A stretch of DNA of 64,000 bases from Orobanche coerulescens. Taxonomy: Eukaryota; Streptophyta; Magnoliopsida; Lamiales; Orobanchaceae. Below, piece by piece: positions 34,980 through 47,958 of the stretch. Where the stretch lies: assembly GCA_033398695.1 (NCBI GenBank), contig CM065802.1, forward strand, positions 82,756,096 through 82,820,095, in the 5' to 3' direction. The notes under the pieces were generated by a model. That model worked only from the letters and a program-made list of their open reading frames with translations. It did no database searches and was not told the origin of the DNA. Positions within the stretch are counted from its first letter, which is position 1, and the number at the start of each line of letters is the position of its first letter. A program made the translations under genes and the position numbers.

Positions 34980-36089
34980 CTAAGGGTCAAACAACTCGGG
35001 ATAACTCTCCCGCATACTATCCTCGGTTTCCCAAGTAGCCTCTTCGACTCCGTGTCTAGACCACTGAATTTTAACCAAAGGAATCGTCTTATTCCTCAAC
35101 TGTTTGATTCGCCGCTCTAAAACTCGTATAGGACGTTCCTCATATGAATGATCGTCGACGATCTCGATTTCGTCGAACTGAAGTATGTGACTCGGGTCGG
35201 CAACATACTTCCGCAACTGAGAGACGTGAAATACATTATGAATTCGGCTCAACGCCGGAGGTAAAGCCAATCGATAGGCTAACTCGCCTACTCGATCCAA
35301 AATCTCAAACGGCCCAATGAATCTCGGACTCAACTTTCCCCTCTTCCCAAAACGGAAGATACCACGACTCGGGGATACCTTGACCAACACGTGGTCACCT
35401 GCCTCGAACTCTAATGGTCGACGATGGTTATCCGCATACGATTTCTGTCGACTCTGAGCTGTCAACAAACGACTCCTGATCAAAGCTACCTTCTCACGGG
35501 CGGCTATAAGCATATCGGGCTCGGTGTCCAATGATTCTGATAGGTCATCCCAACACAATGGAGATCGACAACGATGACCATACAAGGCCTCGTAAGGTGC
35601 CATCTTGATCGAAGCATGCCAACTGTTATTATACGTGAACTCGATTAATGGTAGTTGGGCTTCCCAATCGTCTTTCCAATCGAGGACGCATGCCCTCAAT
35701 ATGTCCTCTAAGGTCTGAATAGTCCTCTCTGATTGTCCGTCGGACTGAGGATGAAAAGCAGTCGAGATTAAGCCGAGTTCCCATAGCACGATGAATCGAT
35801 TTCCAAAATGCGACACAAACCGTCCGTCACGATCGGAAACGATACTTTTAGGAGTACCGTGCAGTCTGACTATCTCTTTGATGAACAGTTGAGCAAGTCT
35901 CTCGGGACCCCACGTTTCCTTGATCTCAAGGAAATGAGCTGATTTAGTTAAGGGGTCCACGATCACCCAGATCGTATTCATGCCACGACGACTCGTCGGC
36001 AAACTCGTGATGAAATCCATAGAAATGTCTTCCCACTTCCACTCGGGAATAGGAAGGGGTTTCAGCATACCCGCGGTGCCGATGTTCAA
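34980..36089 (-). pseudogene. W3 integrase with chromodomain
   Basis: 369-codon frame: DDE core (MDFITSLP, VSDRDGRFVSHF, GQSERTIQTL), [10 protein letters not shown] linker and a complete C-terminal chromodomain ([19 protein letters not shown]). After VSHF about 13 residues differ from W2 and then the match resumes. This is a compensated double frameshift caused by one lost A and a lost T in GCTGAG. The zinc region lies upstream in another frame. Confidence 0.88.
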
Positions 36090-36091
36090 TC

Positions 36092-37735
36092 TTAACTTGT
36101 TGAGTTAAGCATCTCGAAACAAATTGCGACTTCTCGCTTCATATTACTCCACCGGTAATTTTGTTTCAAGTCCTTGTACATCTTGCTAGACCCCGGATGC
36201 ACAGAATAAGGGGTAGCATGAGCTTCTTTCAAAATCGAGTCTTTCAACTCGTCATTCGCCGGTACGCACAACCGATTCTTAAACCTCAAAAGTCCATCCT
36301 CGTGGACCACAAATCCAGGGGCTTTCCCCTGAGCCACATCCTCTCGGATGCGCAACAATGATGGGTCCGAACCCTGATTCTCTCGGATTTCCTCCTCGAG
36401 TGACGATGAAATCTCTAACATACAAAGCCGCCCGAACTCGCCGAAGCGACCTCGATCTCGGATCTAAGGAATTCTACTGAAGCTCCTTCTAAACCGTTAA
36501 ACGGGCAAGCATATGCTCTGAACGGACTTACGACTCAAGGCGTCGCGACAACGTTCGCCTTGCCCGGTGGTAGAGGATCTCGATATCATAATATTTGATT
36601 AATTCCAACCACTGTCTCGACGCATATTTAACTCCTTCGAGTAAATATATACTTTAAGCTCTTATGATCGGTGAATATCTCGAGTAACGCCATAAAGATA
36701 ATGACGCCAAATTTTCAGCGAACACCACGATCGCTAGCTCCAGGTCGTGGGTCGGATAATTAACCTCGTAAGGTCTCAATTGCCGTGAAGCATAGGCAAT
36801 AACCTTCCTGCTTACGCATGAGTACACATCCGAGACCCGTCCGGATGCATCACTATAAACCACAAATCCTTCCGTCCCTGCGGCAAGGAGAGTACAGTCT
36901 TGACATTAAGCGGCTCTTGAGTTCCTCAAAACTCCGTTGACACGCGTCGGACCACGTGTATTTCTTATCCTTCCGCAAAAGGTTCGTTAAGGGTTGAGCG
37001 ATTCTAGAAAATCCTTCCACAAACCGCCGATAATAACCCGCTAATCCGAGAAAACTTCGGATTTCCTTAACGTTCTTCGGAGGTAGCCAATCCCGAATAG
37101 CCCCCGTCTTCTGAGGATCGACACGAACTCCGTCTGATGAAATTACATGTCCGAGAAAAGTCACTTCGGACATCCAGAACTCACATTTGGAAAACTTCCC
37201 AAAAAGTTGTTCTCGTCTCAACACGTCGAGCACTTGATGAAGGTGAAACTCGTGTTCCTCCCGGTCACGAGAATAAATCAAAATGTCATCGATGAAGACA
37301 ACAACAAACCGATCCAAAAAGTCATTGAAGACCCGATTCATTAACTCCATAAATACCGCAGGTGCATTAGTCAAACCGAACGGCATAACCACAAACTCAT
37401 AATGACCATAGCGTGTTTGAAACGCCGTCCTCGCGATATCCGACTCTCGAATCCGCAACTGATGATATCCAGATCTTAAGTCGATCTTGGAAAATACTGA
37501 AGCTCCCTGAAGTTGATCTAAGAGATCATCAATACGGGGTAAGGGATACTTATTCTTGATTGTTACCCTGTTCAACTCCCGATAATCAATACATAAGCGG
37601 AATGAACCATCCTTCTTCTTGACAAACAACACTGGTGCTCCCCACGGGGGCACTTTTCGGTCGGATATAACCTTTCTCGAACAACTCCTCAAGTTGGTTC
37701 TTTAATTCCTGCATTTCGGTCGGGGCCATCCGCAC
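36092..37735 (-). pseudogene. W3 RT, RNase H and integrase N-terminus
   Basis: RT is open at 36853-37692 with [26 protein letters not shown] and [14 protein letters not shown]. RNase H is frame-broken (36654-36863 retains [20 protein letters not shown]). The start of integrase lies at 36092-36421 ([20 protein letters not shown]). Several breaks fall where W2 has CAG/CTG. Confidence 0.82.
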
Positions 37736-38330
37736 GGTGCCTTCGATATCGGGGACGTACTGTGCTCCAACTCAATCGTGAATTCCACATCCCTCTGTGG
37801 AGGCAAACCGTAACTCGCTCGGAAAAACATCGGCATATTCCCTCACCACCGGAATATCCGTTAACATTATCGATGATTTCTCGGTTTTGGCCATATAGCA
37901 CCAATAACCGACACATCCTGATTGAGTAATCTTACCGCTTTCATCAAATTAATGACTTTACTGAGCAGTAGGGATTACCTCCTGAAACACACATTCGACT
38001 CCATCGATCAAATGATAGTGACCAAACGCTTTCGGACACTAATGATGGCATCATGACGATCCATCCAATCTATACCCAAGATGACGCCGTCCCTCGGCAA
38101 ATCTACTACGATTAGGTCCACGGCCATACACGACCATGGCCCAGATCGGACAATTCAATCTCACGGTTACGATAATTCGTCTACCATCGGGTAGGCCAAT
38201 GACATAAGGCTCGCAACTAGTAGCACTACCCGCACGTAGTCTACTCAAACATGACTCGGAAATGAATGAATGAGATGCACCAGTATCAAAAAGGGTACAC
38301 ACAGGTTGAGATAGGATATCGAGTGTACCT
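37736..38330 (-). pseudogene. W3 aspartic protease
   Basis: TLFDTGASHSFISESCLSRL (about 38230-38300) has an intact active-site triad. The frame shifts after the DGRRII block near 38165, so the second half and the linker to RT are broken. Confidence 0.8.
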
Positions 38331-39656
38331 GAGATCATCCGGGCCTCCGGATCGTCGGTCTTCTTCATCTCATAAATTCGGGGCTTTCCGGCCCCCGAAC
38401 CGGACGCTCCCGTCTGATAGCTCTTGGCTCCGCCTTTAGCTCCTGTCGTCTTGAACGACGCTGACTGAGTGGCCTGATTCTGCACCGCTGAATGACCTGG
38501 GGCTTGAGATGACGCCGGAGTGGGTTTAGAGTCCCTACGGCAAAAACGGGTCCTATGCCCAGCAATCCCACAGTTATGGCACGTGACAGTCTGCTTCGGA
38601 CATTTTGTGCTGAAATGACCCTGTTCTTCACAGTTGAAACAGGTGACGGCTGAACTGGCCGCTCGAGATTGAGATTCCGCGGGTTTAGACGCCAGGAGGT
38701 CGCTCGAAAAGTAGAGCCCGCCCGCGGTTTCTTGAAGGTGGCACGACTTCCGCCGACCGATCACGGTTCTTAGACTTCTTGCCACAGATGAAGGTTGCCG
38801 CTTAGAAATCTCCTTAACAAGAAGCTCGTAAGTGAGAGCTTTCTCAATGAACTCGGCAGTGGTACAGCTTATGATTAAGCAATCAAGTCTCATACGGGGT
38901 TTCACCTCTTCTTTGAAATACTTGATCTTGTCCGCTTCGAGTGAATGATAGATGAGGCGACGGAAGAAGTTCTGAAATTTCTCGGCCTTTGGCGAGAACA
39001 TCCGCGTCTGACGAAGGGTCGGGAGTGAGTAACTCTGACAGCTTGGCCTCTATGAGTGGGGCCGGATAATACCTCTCCATCATGAGAGTCTTGAACTGAT
39101 CCCAAGTACATGATCCGTCTGTGGGCTTCAATGATAACCACCATGAATGAGCGCTCTTACCGAGATAGTAAGCCGCAACTGAAACTTTATGCCCTTCAGG
39201 GCAATCCACCATAGCAAATAACTTCTCAAAATGCTCAAGCCAATGAACAATATCTGCCGGCTCAGATGAGCCCTCAAAGGTAGGTGGTCGCTGGCGAGAG
39301 ATATCGCTAATGATATTGCTTACACCCCTCTCTTGCCTCTGAGGCGGCGGCGGAGGAGCCTGTTGATTTTGAGTAGTGGAGTTATGCATCGCCTCCATTA
39401 GTTGTGCCATCTGAGTCATTTGGGCGATCATGCCCTGCATAAATGCGAGTGGGTCCACCCGGACACCCTCTGACTGAGCCGTGTCCCGGGTACGACTCCC
39501 CGACAGTGAATGATCGCGTCCAGGTGAATGAGTGGCAGCGTCACTGCTCGATGAGTTAGCATTATTCCTGGCATTTGCACGTGTATTCGCACGAGTTCTC
39601 GGGATTCGGCCCGCTCCACGGCCTCGTCCTCCTCGTCCTCTGCCAGCCCTTTCCAT
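38331..39656 (-). pseudogene. W3 gag
   Basis: Capsid/nucleocapsid precursor. Start ATG 39656-39654, preceded by a CAG acceptor one base upstream. Order: Gly/Arg-rich N-terminus, Pro-rich stretch, capsid domain (IVHWLEHFEKLFAMVDCPEG, SAHSWWLSLK), two CCHC knuckles (CFNCEEQGHFSTKC, CHNCGIAGHRTRFC). There is one frameshift near 38950, where the frames 38883-39656 and 38051-39001 overlap. Confidence 0.85.
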
Positions 39657-39657
39657 A

Positions 39658-41593
39658 CTGAAGTGGAAAGTCATATGATGATTATATATCTCGCATGAGT
39701 ATCACATTATGATTATATTATGAAATGATGAAAATGAGCATACGCGCTCAAATACAGCGATTGCATGAATGATTAGTTGACGTGACATGATTATCTGATG
39801 AAGTTACTGAAATGATTATCTTGAATGAGTTAACAAGATTAATGATTCGATCTTCCTGATCAACAACTGAACAATGAAATGAATTGACTGATTAATGAGT
39901 TAACCTGACCGTCCGGTCAAAATGACAATGATGATTGAGGATTGTTAATCGATGAATTATGAATGAATGATTAATGCCGAAATTATACCATGGCATTAGA
40001 AATCTTACGATTCTTGGTCGATTGGCTCGGCATTTGCACAGTCACACGTGACGCGAAAGTCCAATGATACTAGTCGATGACGATGATTTCAAATGAGACA
40101 TGACTTGGAGGGTAGTATTCAAAACCACGCTCCGATACCAACTCGTAACACCCCAAACTAGGCGGATATTACGGTCCGTGGACCCCATCGGGACCCACCA
40201 GCGAATGAAAATGAATGAATTATACAGTAAATGTAGTACCGAACCACATTACAACATCAATTACTCCGATGAGGAGTTTTATACAACACACCTGTGATGA
40301 TATCAATACCGGTATATTTTATATGGAGATAAAATATACAACAATGAGTGAGATGAATATTCAAACGGAATGTCTGCAGCGGAATAAAATAAAAGAAACA
40401 TAATGATCGAAAAGACTGGGCCCCTACTAGTATCACTGACTCCTCGCCGTCACCGTGCTCTCCCGTGCCTTAGCCTTGCCATGACTCGAAACAGCAGATC
40501 CCCAACGGTCGATTACGTAACAACAATCCTCAAGGGTTGAAAATACACAATCATGATATGTCTGGAATTATGAATTATCCTGTCGAAACATACGCAATCA
40601 AACATGCTATATAAATCGACTATCAGTACGGCTCAAAGGAATGGCGCCACACAACGTCCGGGATGGAAATGTGTCCGTACACAAGCCACCATCACACGTG
40701 GTCTTGTGCCTAATCAGTCTCACGAAGCAATCGACTCGTGTGCACAGTACAATGTGAGGCCAACAACCACCACACGACATAATTGTGCCCGACATGAAAA
40801 TCCTACACATTCCAACCGGCACGCCAGTATGACCCGGAATGTCACAATATGGCAAAAGTGACAACGAAAATGAATAATGACTTACCAAGGTTAAATGATG
40901 GTAAAATGAATGATAGCTCAATGGAATGATCGGAACCGTCGTTCCTTATGACTGAGGTGATTAATTGACAATGACAAGTTTTGATACGGTTAATACAATG
41001 ATGAATGAGTTACGATTATGAATGAACAACAACAAAAGGAATGAATATCCTTTTAACCGAGTAAGAATTAACTTACACAATACCGATGAAGAATGTCCTT
41101 CCACGAACAACGTCCTAAATGAAAAGTCGGTCGCTCGAACAACCTTGAACATCAATAGTTACCAACAACCGATCAATACACGACTCAAATACGATCATAA
41201 CCGACCCAAACGTCGATACAACAATATCCGAACTCGTAGATGTACTCTAACGAAAACGTTGAGATACCCGTTGGTTAAAACCAAACCCAAATGATCGAAC
41301 CAACTCCAACATGATTGATTCAAACCAGCAAAACGTTATCAATGATATCAATAATCTCATAGAAATCCACAATCCAAGTTTATAATAACGACAATCGGAA
41401 ATCCCCAAAATAACCGAAGTCAACCCCAAGGGTTCTTGGAATAATTCCGAAAATAACCATTAAATCCGTAGGAATATATTTATCCAAGTTAGATAATCCA
41501 TAACTAACATATTCCAATGATAATCCAAGCTTACACGAAGAAATCGGAAGGAAAACCCAAAAATCCGAAATTCTAGATCCAAGAGATTAATAC
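39658..41593 (-). other. Predicted leader intron of W3
   Basis: Minus-strand donor CAAAG|GTATT (GT 41593-41592, in the 5' LTR) and acceptor CCACTTCAG|T (AG 39659-39658). Exon 2 starts T-ATG of gag. The interval includes U5 and the PBS. The acceptor context is the same as in Z2. Predicted, not observed. Confidence 0.55.
40129..40140 (-). other. PBS of W3
   Basis: Minus strand TGGTATCGGAGC, next to the 5' LTR. The 39661-40128 stretch between it and gag is an untranslated leader without genes. Confidence 0.85.
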
Positions 41594-42579
41594 CTTTGAT
41601 TCGATGTGATGAAGATGATGAAATGATGATCAATCCGAAAGATGAGCTTGAAGATGATGATTGATGATTACGCCTCGAAGAATCCTCTCCAAATCGCTCG
41701 AAATCGCCCAAAATTACCGAAGGAATGAAATGAGATGAATAAATGACGAACTCTAACTAAACCGTCCAATTTGTAGTCAGTCCATGTTAGCGTGCGCTAG
41801 CCCTTGTGCGTAGCGTGCGCTAACGAGTAATTTGGGTAGTCCAGTACCCACTGTCCGAACACGGTAGCGCGCGCTACGTACCTTCTTGTAGCGTGCGCTA
41901 CGGCCATACTACTAGCGTGCGCTAAGATCCATTATTAGCGTGCGCTATCGAAATATTGATGCCCGATCTTCGAGTCCGTAAAACTGTCGACCTCGATCGG
42001 CCCGATAGCGTGCGCTACAACCATTGTTTAGCGTGCGCTAATATATCGGTTGCGTACGCTAACAACAATACATAGCGTGCGCTATGAATAAATCCAGTGC
42101 AGTCCAGTAGCCACTGGACTCAACCTGATCCGTCCCTAGCGCGCGCTACTCCACACATATAGCGTGCGCTACTACAACCCGTTAGCGCGCGCTACTTACC
42201 ACTCGTAGCGTGCGCTACCTATAACCCACCTGCAGTCCAGTACCTTCTGGACTGCAGCCGAGGTAACCTTAGCGTGCGCTAAAGCTGAGTGGTAGCGTGC
42301 GCTACCTATACCCAAATAACATATGCTAAAAGGAGTATGTAGCGTGCGCTACTCCTCATGCACAGCTCGCAACGAAAATGACAATGATGATAAAACGGCA
42401 CGAAACTCCAATCAGATTAGTGATGAATGACGATTGATACACGATACGATTACTCTGAATGATGAATACCATGACTGAATATGAGTGACAAATGATCAAT
42501 AATGAATGAAATTACTGAGTATCAATTACTGAATGATAAATACTGAATGATAATTACTGAATTACAACTGGGTATTACA
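40145..42579 (-). repeat. W3 5' LTR
   Basis: About 2435 bp. The terminus reads ACTCGTAACACC where W2 has ACTCTGTAACACC, so the first T of the LTR is missing in a CTG context. Palindrome array 41788-42351. The TATA position reads TACAAAT (41775-41769) rather than TATAAAT, so this copy's promoter may be weakened. Confidence 0.9.
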
Positions 42580-43615
42580 CAACCGCCCTGAACGAATACA
42601 CGGTTTATCTGACAATCCAAAATGATGTACAATCCATAACTAATACCCAACCACCATCCCGAGTTCAACAACGACACGATAACTAACCTTGATATCCAAC
42701 TTCTCATGCAATAGACCAAATTATAATTCACATTCCCATTTCCACTAGACATCTTTAAAATCATATACATTATGATTTATCTTAGTCCAAAAATACCATA
42801 CATACCACCATTCCGACAATTCATATATTCCATAATACCATTGCTATATGAATCATAAATGAAACGAAAGAGAAATCATTTATTAACATTATGAACTGAG
42901 CAAGCATAACTTGCCTTGTTACCAATTCGACGAAGCCACTATTAATCCCGTCGTCTCCATCTACAAGCTCCGCAGCACAATGGTTAACTTCAACAATCAC
43001 TAAACGCAACCTAATGCAATAATTAATTAACGATACGTTCAATAACAATCAACAACCGAAATAACCAACTAATCAAACTCGATGGTTCAACGACATCTCG
43101 ATCATACGAAACCAAACCGTATCAACTCTTAACAATACGAACACAAGCCGAAATTCGGTGTTCAATGGTCCTAACAATGTCTTCAACATATATACTTCTC
43201 ATAACATCATGAATCGCAACAAACTACCAAGAACATCGAGAATACTACAATTCCATAATCATAACAACATAATCGAATCATTTGATCACCAATTCATTAT
43301 CTTCCCCTAACAAAATTCTCGTAAATACCAAGAATCATCACAACAATATCAATTCAACCATCATTCATACGAAAACGTGTAGAATTTTCCAAGTTCTACT
43401 CATTGAGACATTTCATCGAACACTTTGAAGGCATAGTCCAATTCAATCGATTATTCAAAGAAATACTCGAATTCGTTGCACAAAACTTCAAGAGTATTGA
43501 ATGATTACGAGTATACAATCAAGTTCTATCAATAATCTGAATCAAAACGAAGCAAATCGGCCAAAACACCAAGAAACCTCAAGAACATCCAAAAACCAAA
43601 AGCTCATGTGTTCTT

Positions 43616-43779
43616 ACCTTCGATCCGGGTGGAGGATGATGTTAATCCATGATTCCAACTTCCAAAACATGTTGTTATAAGTTGATTCTACTCAAAACCA
43701 TCATCTTTGCCGAAGAAATCACGGAAAGAACGAAGAAAAATGAAAAATGGCAAGGATGACTCGGTCTAGGCCTTATATA
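43616..43779 (-). promoter_or_regulatory. V TATA box and splice donor
   Basis: Minus strand TATATAAG (43779-43772), and about 155 nt downstream GATCGAAG|GTAAGAAC, a near-consensus plant donor (GT 43617-43616). It is present although V encodes no gag. Confidence 0.55.
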
Positions 43780-43799
43780 GGCCGAGACCTGCCGGCACC

Positions 43800-44336
43800 T
43801 TACGTACGTAACCGGCGGGTCCTTACGTACGTAGCCGGCCGTGGCCTACCTTACTGTCCAGTTCGTTCGGCACCCTTACGTACGTAACCGGTAGCTCCCT
43901 TATGTACGTAATCGGCCATTACGGCCGTAACCGGCCATTGCCTCCGTACGTAATCGGCCAGTCCTAGCCCCCAGCGAGTCACTGCCGACCATGGTCGGCC
44001 ATCCCAGCGAGTCACTGCCGACCATGCTCGGCCACTACAGGTCCTCTCGGCCACGACTCGGCCAGTCGCCCCGTAACGTACGTAACACTTATTCCGTTGC
44101 GTACATAATATGTACATTGACTTGCTACAGTACTATACTCGTATTACGTATGTAATACACCCTGTATAACATACGTAACTCCATCTGTTGACTCACCTGT
44201 CCACATCCGCACCGAAAGGTGCCGACATCGGGCCCAACTGTCCGATTCCTCTTGTTACGTACGTAATACCTTACGCATAACGTACGTAACACGTACCACT
44301 TAGCGTACGTTATCTCAAAGTCTTAACGTACGTTAA
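43800..44336 (-). promoter_or_regulatory. V phased palindrome array, TTACGTACGTAA
   Basis: Sites at 43800, 43823; 43876, 43900, 43919 (TTACGGCCGTAA variant), 43943; 44073, 44097; 44144, 44167; 44255, 44278, 44301, 44324. Spacing within groups is 19-24 bp, and exactly 23 in the last group of four. Spacers hold GCCGACCATGGTCGGC (43984-43999), a perfect palindrome. Confidence 0.75.
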
Positions 44337-44704
44337 CAGATCCATACTTAGCCATTTCCAGCAATTCCTGTCCAACGTCTCGACATAACAAATGTGAACA
44401 TACGACAATACTGAACACGTATACGAAATCCCAAAAATATTCTCATACGATACGTCTGATGCACAATACCCTCAATTACAACTGTCGACCAAGTACGGAA
44501 ATCATACAAATACTCATACGGTATATCCGACATCGAAAACACACCGAGCATGTAATATCCTAGAATCAACAATCTCAATAGACATACTGGCACGACTGTC
44601 ACGGTTTCCAAGATTATCCACTCATATCGTGTCGGTCCCACTCTGTACAGTGCAACTTAGATAAAATAATGCGAAAATTCATAGTGAAATTCTAGGATAT
44701 TACA

Positions 44705-45095
44705 TATATACCCACTTAAATAAGTTTCGTCCTCGAAACTCAACACCTGTTATAATCAGTATCTCAATCCCGAAACATCTCAAAATCACGACACCATACT
44801 CAAATAATCATCATCAAAACTGAAATAAGTGAAAGAACATACTTATAGGTCCGTGAAGTCGATGATCTTCCGTGATACCAGCATACGACTCCCATACAAA
44901 GTCTCAACACACTAACAACACACCGGCATCACAAATACAGTAATTTGAAAATATTTCAAAAATTTTGAAACCTCCAAAATCGGTTTGACTCAAAAGTCAG
45001 AAATCATTTTCAAAAGTCACGCTACTACCGCACCGGTAGAGCCACATAACACACACGCCCGAGTTTTATGAAACCCAAGCTCCGATACCATCTTC
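44705..45095 (-). other. V internal region, 391 bp, non-coding
   Basis: Minus-strand order: PBS TGGTATCGGAGC (45090-45079), about 340 bp without an open frame, then a PPT-like GACGAAACTTATTTAAGTGGG (ends near 44708) next to the 3' LTR. This is all that separates the LTRs. Confidence 0.8.
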
Positions 45096-47958
45096 TGTAA
45101 CACCCCCAAAACCATACGGGAATATTACAGCACCGTGGGCCCCATATTGGGACCCACAAGGCTAAAATCATTTTCGCAAACATTTAAAATGCCAAAAGGC
45201 CCTTTTGAAAGTACACGCACACACAGCGGATAAAAATATAATTAAATATATTTGCAGCGGAATTAGAAAAACCAGAAAAGAATACACAAGCCCAACAATC
45301 ACGCCATAGCCAGTATCACCGGAAAGCTCATCCCTTCACGACCGCTACTAGCTCGAACTCCGAGTACCTAAAAGATAAAGCCCACGATGGGGTCAGCCAT
45401 AATACTCAACAATGATAACGATCACATCACAAAAACAATACATATCAATATAATTACGAGGTAAGAATAATCCAGTGTAACCTTACTGATCCATCACAAT
45501 CCATATCAAATCAGTTCTTACCATAATCCACGTTCCGCCTCCTTAAGTAATGAACGAATTCAAAAGTAATCACCTGTACTGTATCCGAAACACTACCAAG
45601 ATTTCTAAACATAAACATATCTCGAGTATAGAATAATCTAGTTAAGTTCGATTCTGCCGGCTGGGTCGCACAATCGGATCCCAACACTGATAGAAACTGA
45701 TATCACATGATACATCTGCAAATCAACCGTTCCGAAACAATGGCAAGTCCCGGATATCAATACAAAGCATGAATGCTCACACAATCAATAATGATAAACA
45801 ATCAATGCATCACAATGGAAATATCAATGACATGATATTTCCACACAAGATCGACAAACGATCAACCACGGACGAGAATACCATGATCTGGTAACTCCAA
45901 CAAGATCAACGAAGAATCAATATCCGAGAATACCAACGACACGGTAAGGATCAACGAAGAATCAATAACCGAGAATACCGACGACACGGTAAGGATCAAC
46001 GAAGAATCAATAACCGAGAATACCGACGACACGGTAAGGATCAATGAAGAATCAATAATCGAGAATACCGACGACACGGTAAGGATCAACGAAGAATCAA
46101 TAACCGAGAATACCGACTATACGGTAAACTCCAACAAGACTAATAAGAGTCGACAACCAGAAATACCAACGATACGATAAACTTCAATAAGATCAATAAA
46201 GGGTCAACAACCGAGAATACTGACGACAGAGTAAACTCTAGCAAGATCAATAAGGACCAACAACCAGGAATACCAACGATACGGTAAACTCCAACAAGAA
46301 CAATAAGGAAACGACAACCGAGAGTACCGATGACACGGTAAACTCCAATAACATCAATCAAGGACAAATAACCAAGAATACCAATGGTGGGACAACTCCC
46401 AAACGGAATCAATAAGGATCAATAACGAACGAGATTATCAATGACAAGGTGAACTCCAAACGAGATTTATAAAGGATCAATATCAATGAGTTGACCATCG
46501 ATATGGTAACTCCGAATGAGATTAGTAAAGGTTCAATGGAGACAGATACACGAGAGAATAAAATCGTCAACCATATACAAATCATATATACGGGATTTCA
46601 AAGACAATCCGAATATTGAACAGATCCAATTATATATGGACTGTGAACGACCAATCAATAAGACTCAAGATGGACGTCACGATACCCTCGATCCGGACAT
46701 GTGTCCGTGTACAAGCCAACCACGGGTATTGATCAATACACGTCTGGTCTCGTACCTAATCAGGCTCATGAAGTACGTCTCGTGTGCATGGTTCAATATG
46801 AGGTCGAAACCAACATATGCTACACGTGTCCGTCCCGAAAATCCTACACATGAACGATCAGAACGTATCTGACTCCAGATATGCCACGATACAACATGAC
46901 AACAGATCTCGAAGAAACGCATATCCAATAAGGATCAGAAGATTTTCCAAGAGGGCAACAATAACTCGATCATGAAAGACCGACACGATCACAATGTCGT
47001 ATTCCATCAGATAACAGTTCACAGCATGCTCAACAATGCATATAATAATAGCACATAAACTCCCAAGGCAACAACCAAGGGTCACGAAAGCATCTACTCA
47101 GGAATACTCCGGACAATATCACATAAACTCCCAAGGCAGCAGCCGAGGGTCACAGAAGCATCTACTCAGGAATACCCCGGACAATATCACATAAACTCCC
47201 AAGGCAGCAGCCGAGGGTCACAGAAGCATCTACTCAGGAATTCTCCGGACATAGGTGCCATTTAGGTCTTATCCCCTAACACATTTCCATTCGGGTACCA
47301 TATAGGTTTTATCCCCAACACATCGGCCCCACAGATTACGTCTCAAAGAAAGAGCACATCACAAAACGTAACAAACAACGGTGCACATTCACCGCATAAA
47401 ATATCAACACACACATGCAATAATGCAACATGATGATTATCATAATCTAACAATATTAATTTACCTCAAGCTGGAGACGCTAACCTTTCCACGACCAACC
47501 GCCCTGAACGAATACACGGTTTATCTCACAATCCAAAATGATGTATAGTCCATAACTAATACCCAACCACCATCCCGAGTTCAACATAGACACGATAACT
47601 AACCTTGATATACAACTTCTCATGCAATAGACCAAATTATAATTCACATTCCCATTTCCACTAGACATACTTAAAATCATATACATTATGATTTATCTTA
47701 GTCCAAAAATACCATACATACCACCATTCCGACAATTCATATATTCCATAATACCATTGCTATATGAATCATAAATGAAATGAAAGAAAATCATTTATTA
47801 ACATTATGAATTGAGCAAGCATAACTTGCCTTGATACCAATTTGACGAAGCCACTATCAATCCCGCCGTCTCCGTCTACAAGCTCCGCAGCACAACGGTT
47901 AACTTCAACAATCACTAAACGCAACCTAATGCAATAATTAATTAACGATACGTTCAAT
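45096..47958 (-). repeat. V 5' LTR, visible part
   Basis: Begins TGTAACACCCCC; contains the 45-bp minisatellite (45900-46130), the 68-bp repeat (about 47050-47250) and the empty W3 site (47496-47500). It is cut by U after TCAAT (47954-47958); the uncut site is at 43039-43043. No gene. Confidence 0.88.
45900..46130. repeat. 45-bp minisatellite, second copy
   Basis: About five units of the repeat described at 30920, more uniform here, with degenerate units to about 46400. Confidence 0.85.

Larger units (their letters stand above)
32525..42579 (-). mobile_element. W3: full-length chromovirus-like element
   Basis: Two LTRs, PBS, PPT and all gag-pol domains are present, with CAACC duplicated on both sides (32520-32524 and 42580-42584). 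The empty site is visible in the V 5' LTR at 47496-47500. Reading frames are broken at many small indels. It is Tekay-like from its chromodomain, iMet PBS and TGTAATACCC LTR start. Confidence 0.92.
42585..44704 (-). repeat. V 3' LTR, part 2 (U3 side)
   Basis: Continues V after the W3 insertion and ends GGATATTACA at 44704. It contains the donor, TATA box and palindrome array. 43030-43600 is AT-rich and without genes. Confidence 0.85.
30070..47958 (-). mobile_element. V: non-autonomous long-LTR element, split by W3 and U
   Basis: Two homologous LTRs (30070-44704 after removing W3, and 45096 onward) flank an internal region of only 391 bp. That region has a PPT at one end and a PBS at the other and no coding sequence. 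Each full LTR would be about 4.6 kb. This is the structure of a large retrotransposon derivative that depends on proteins from other elements. Confidence 0.8.
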
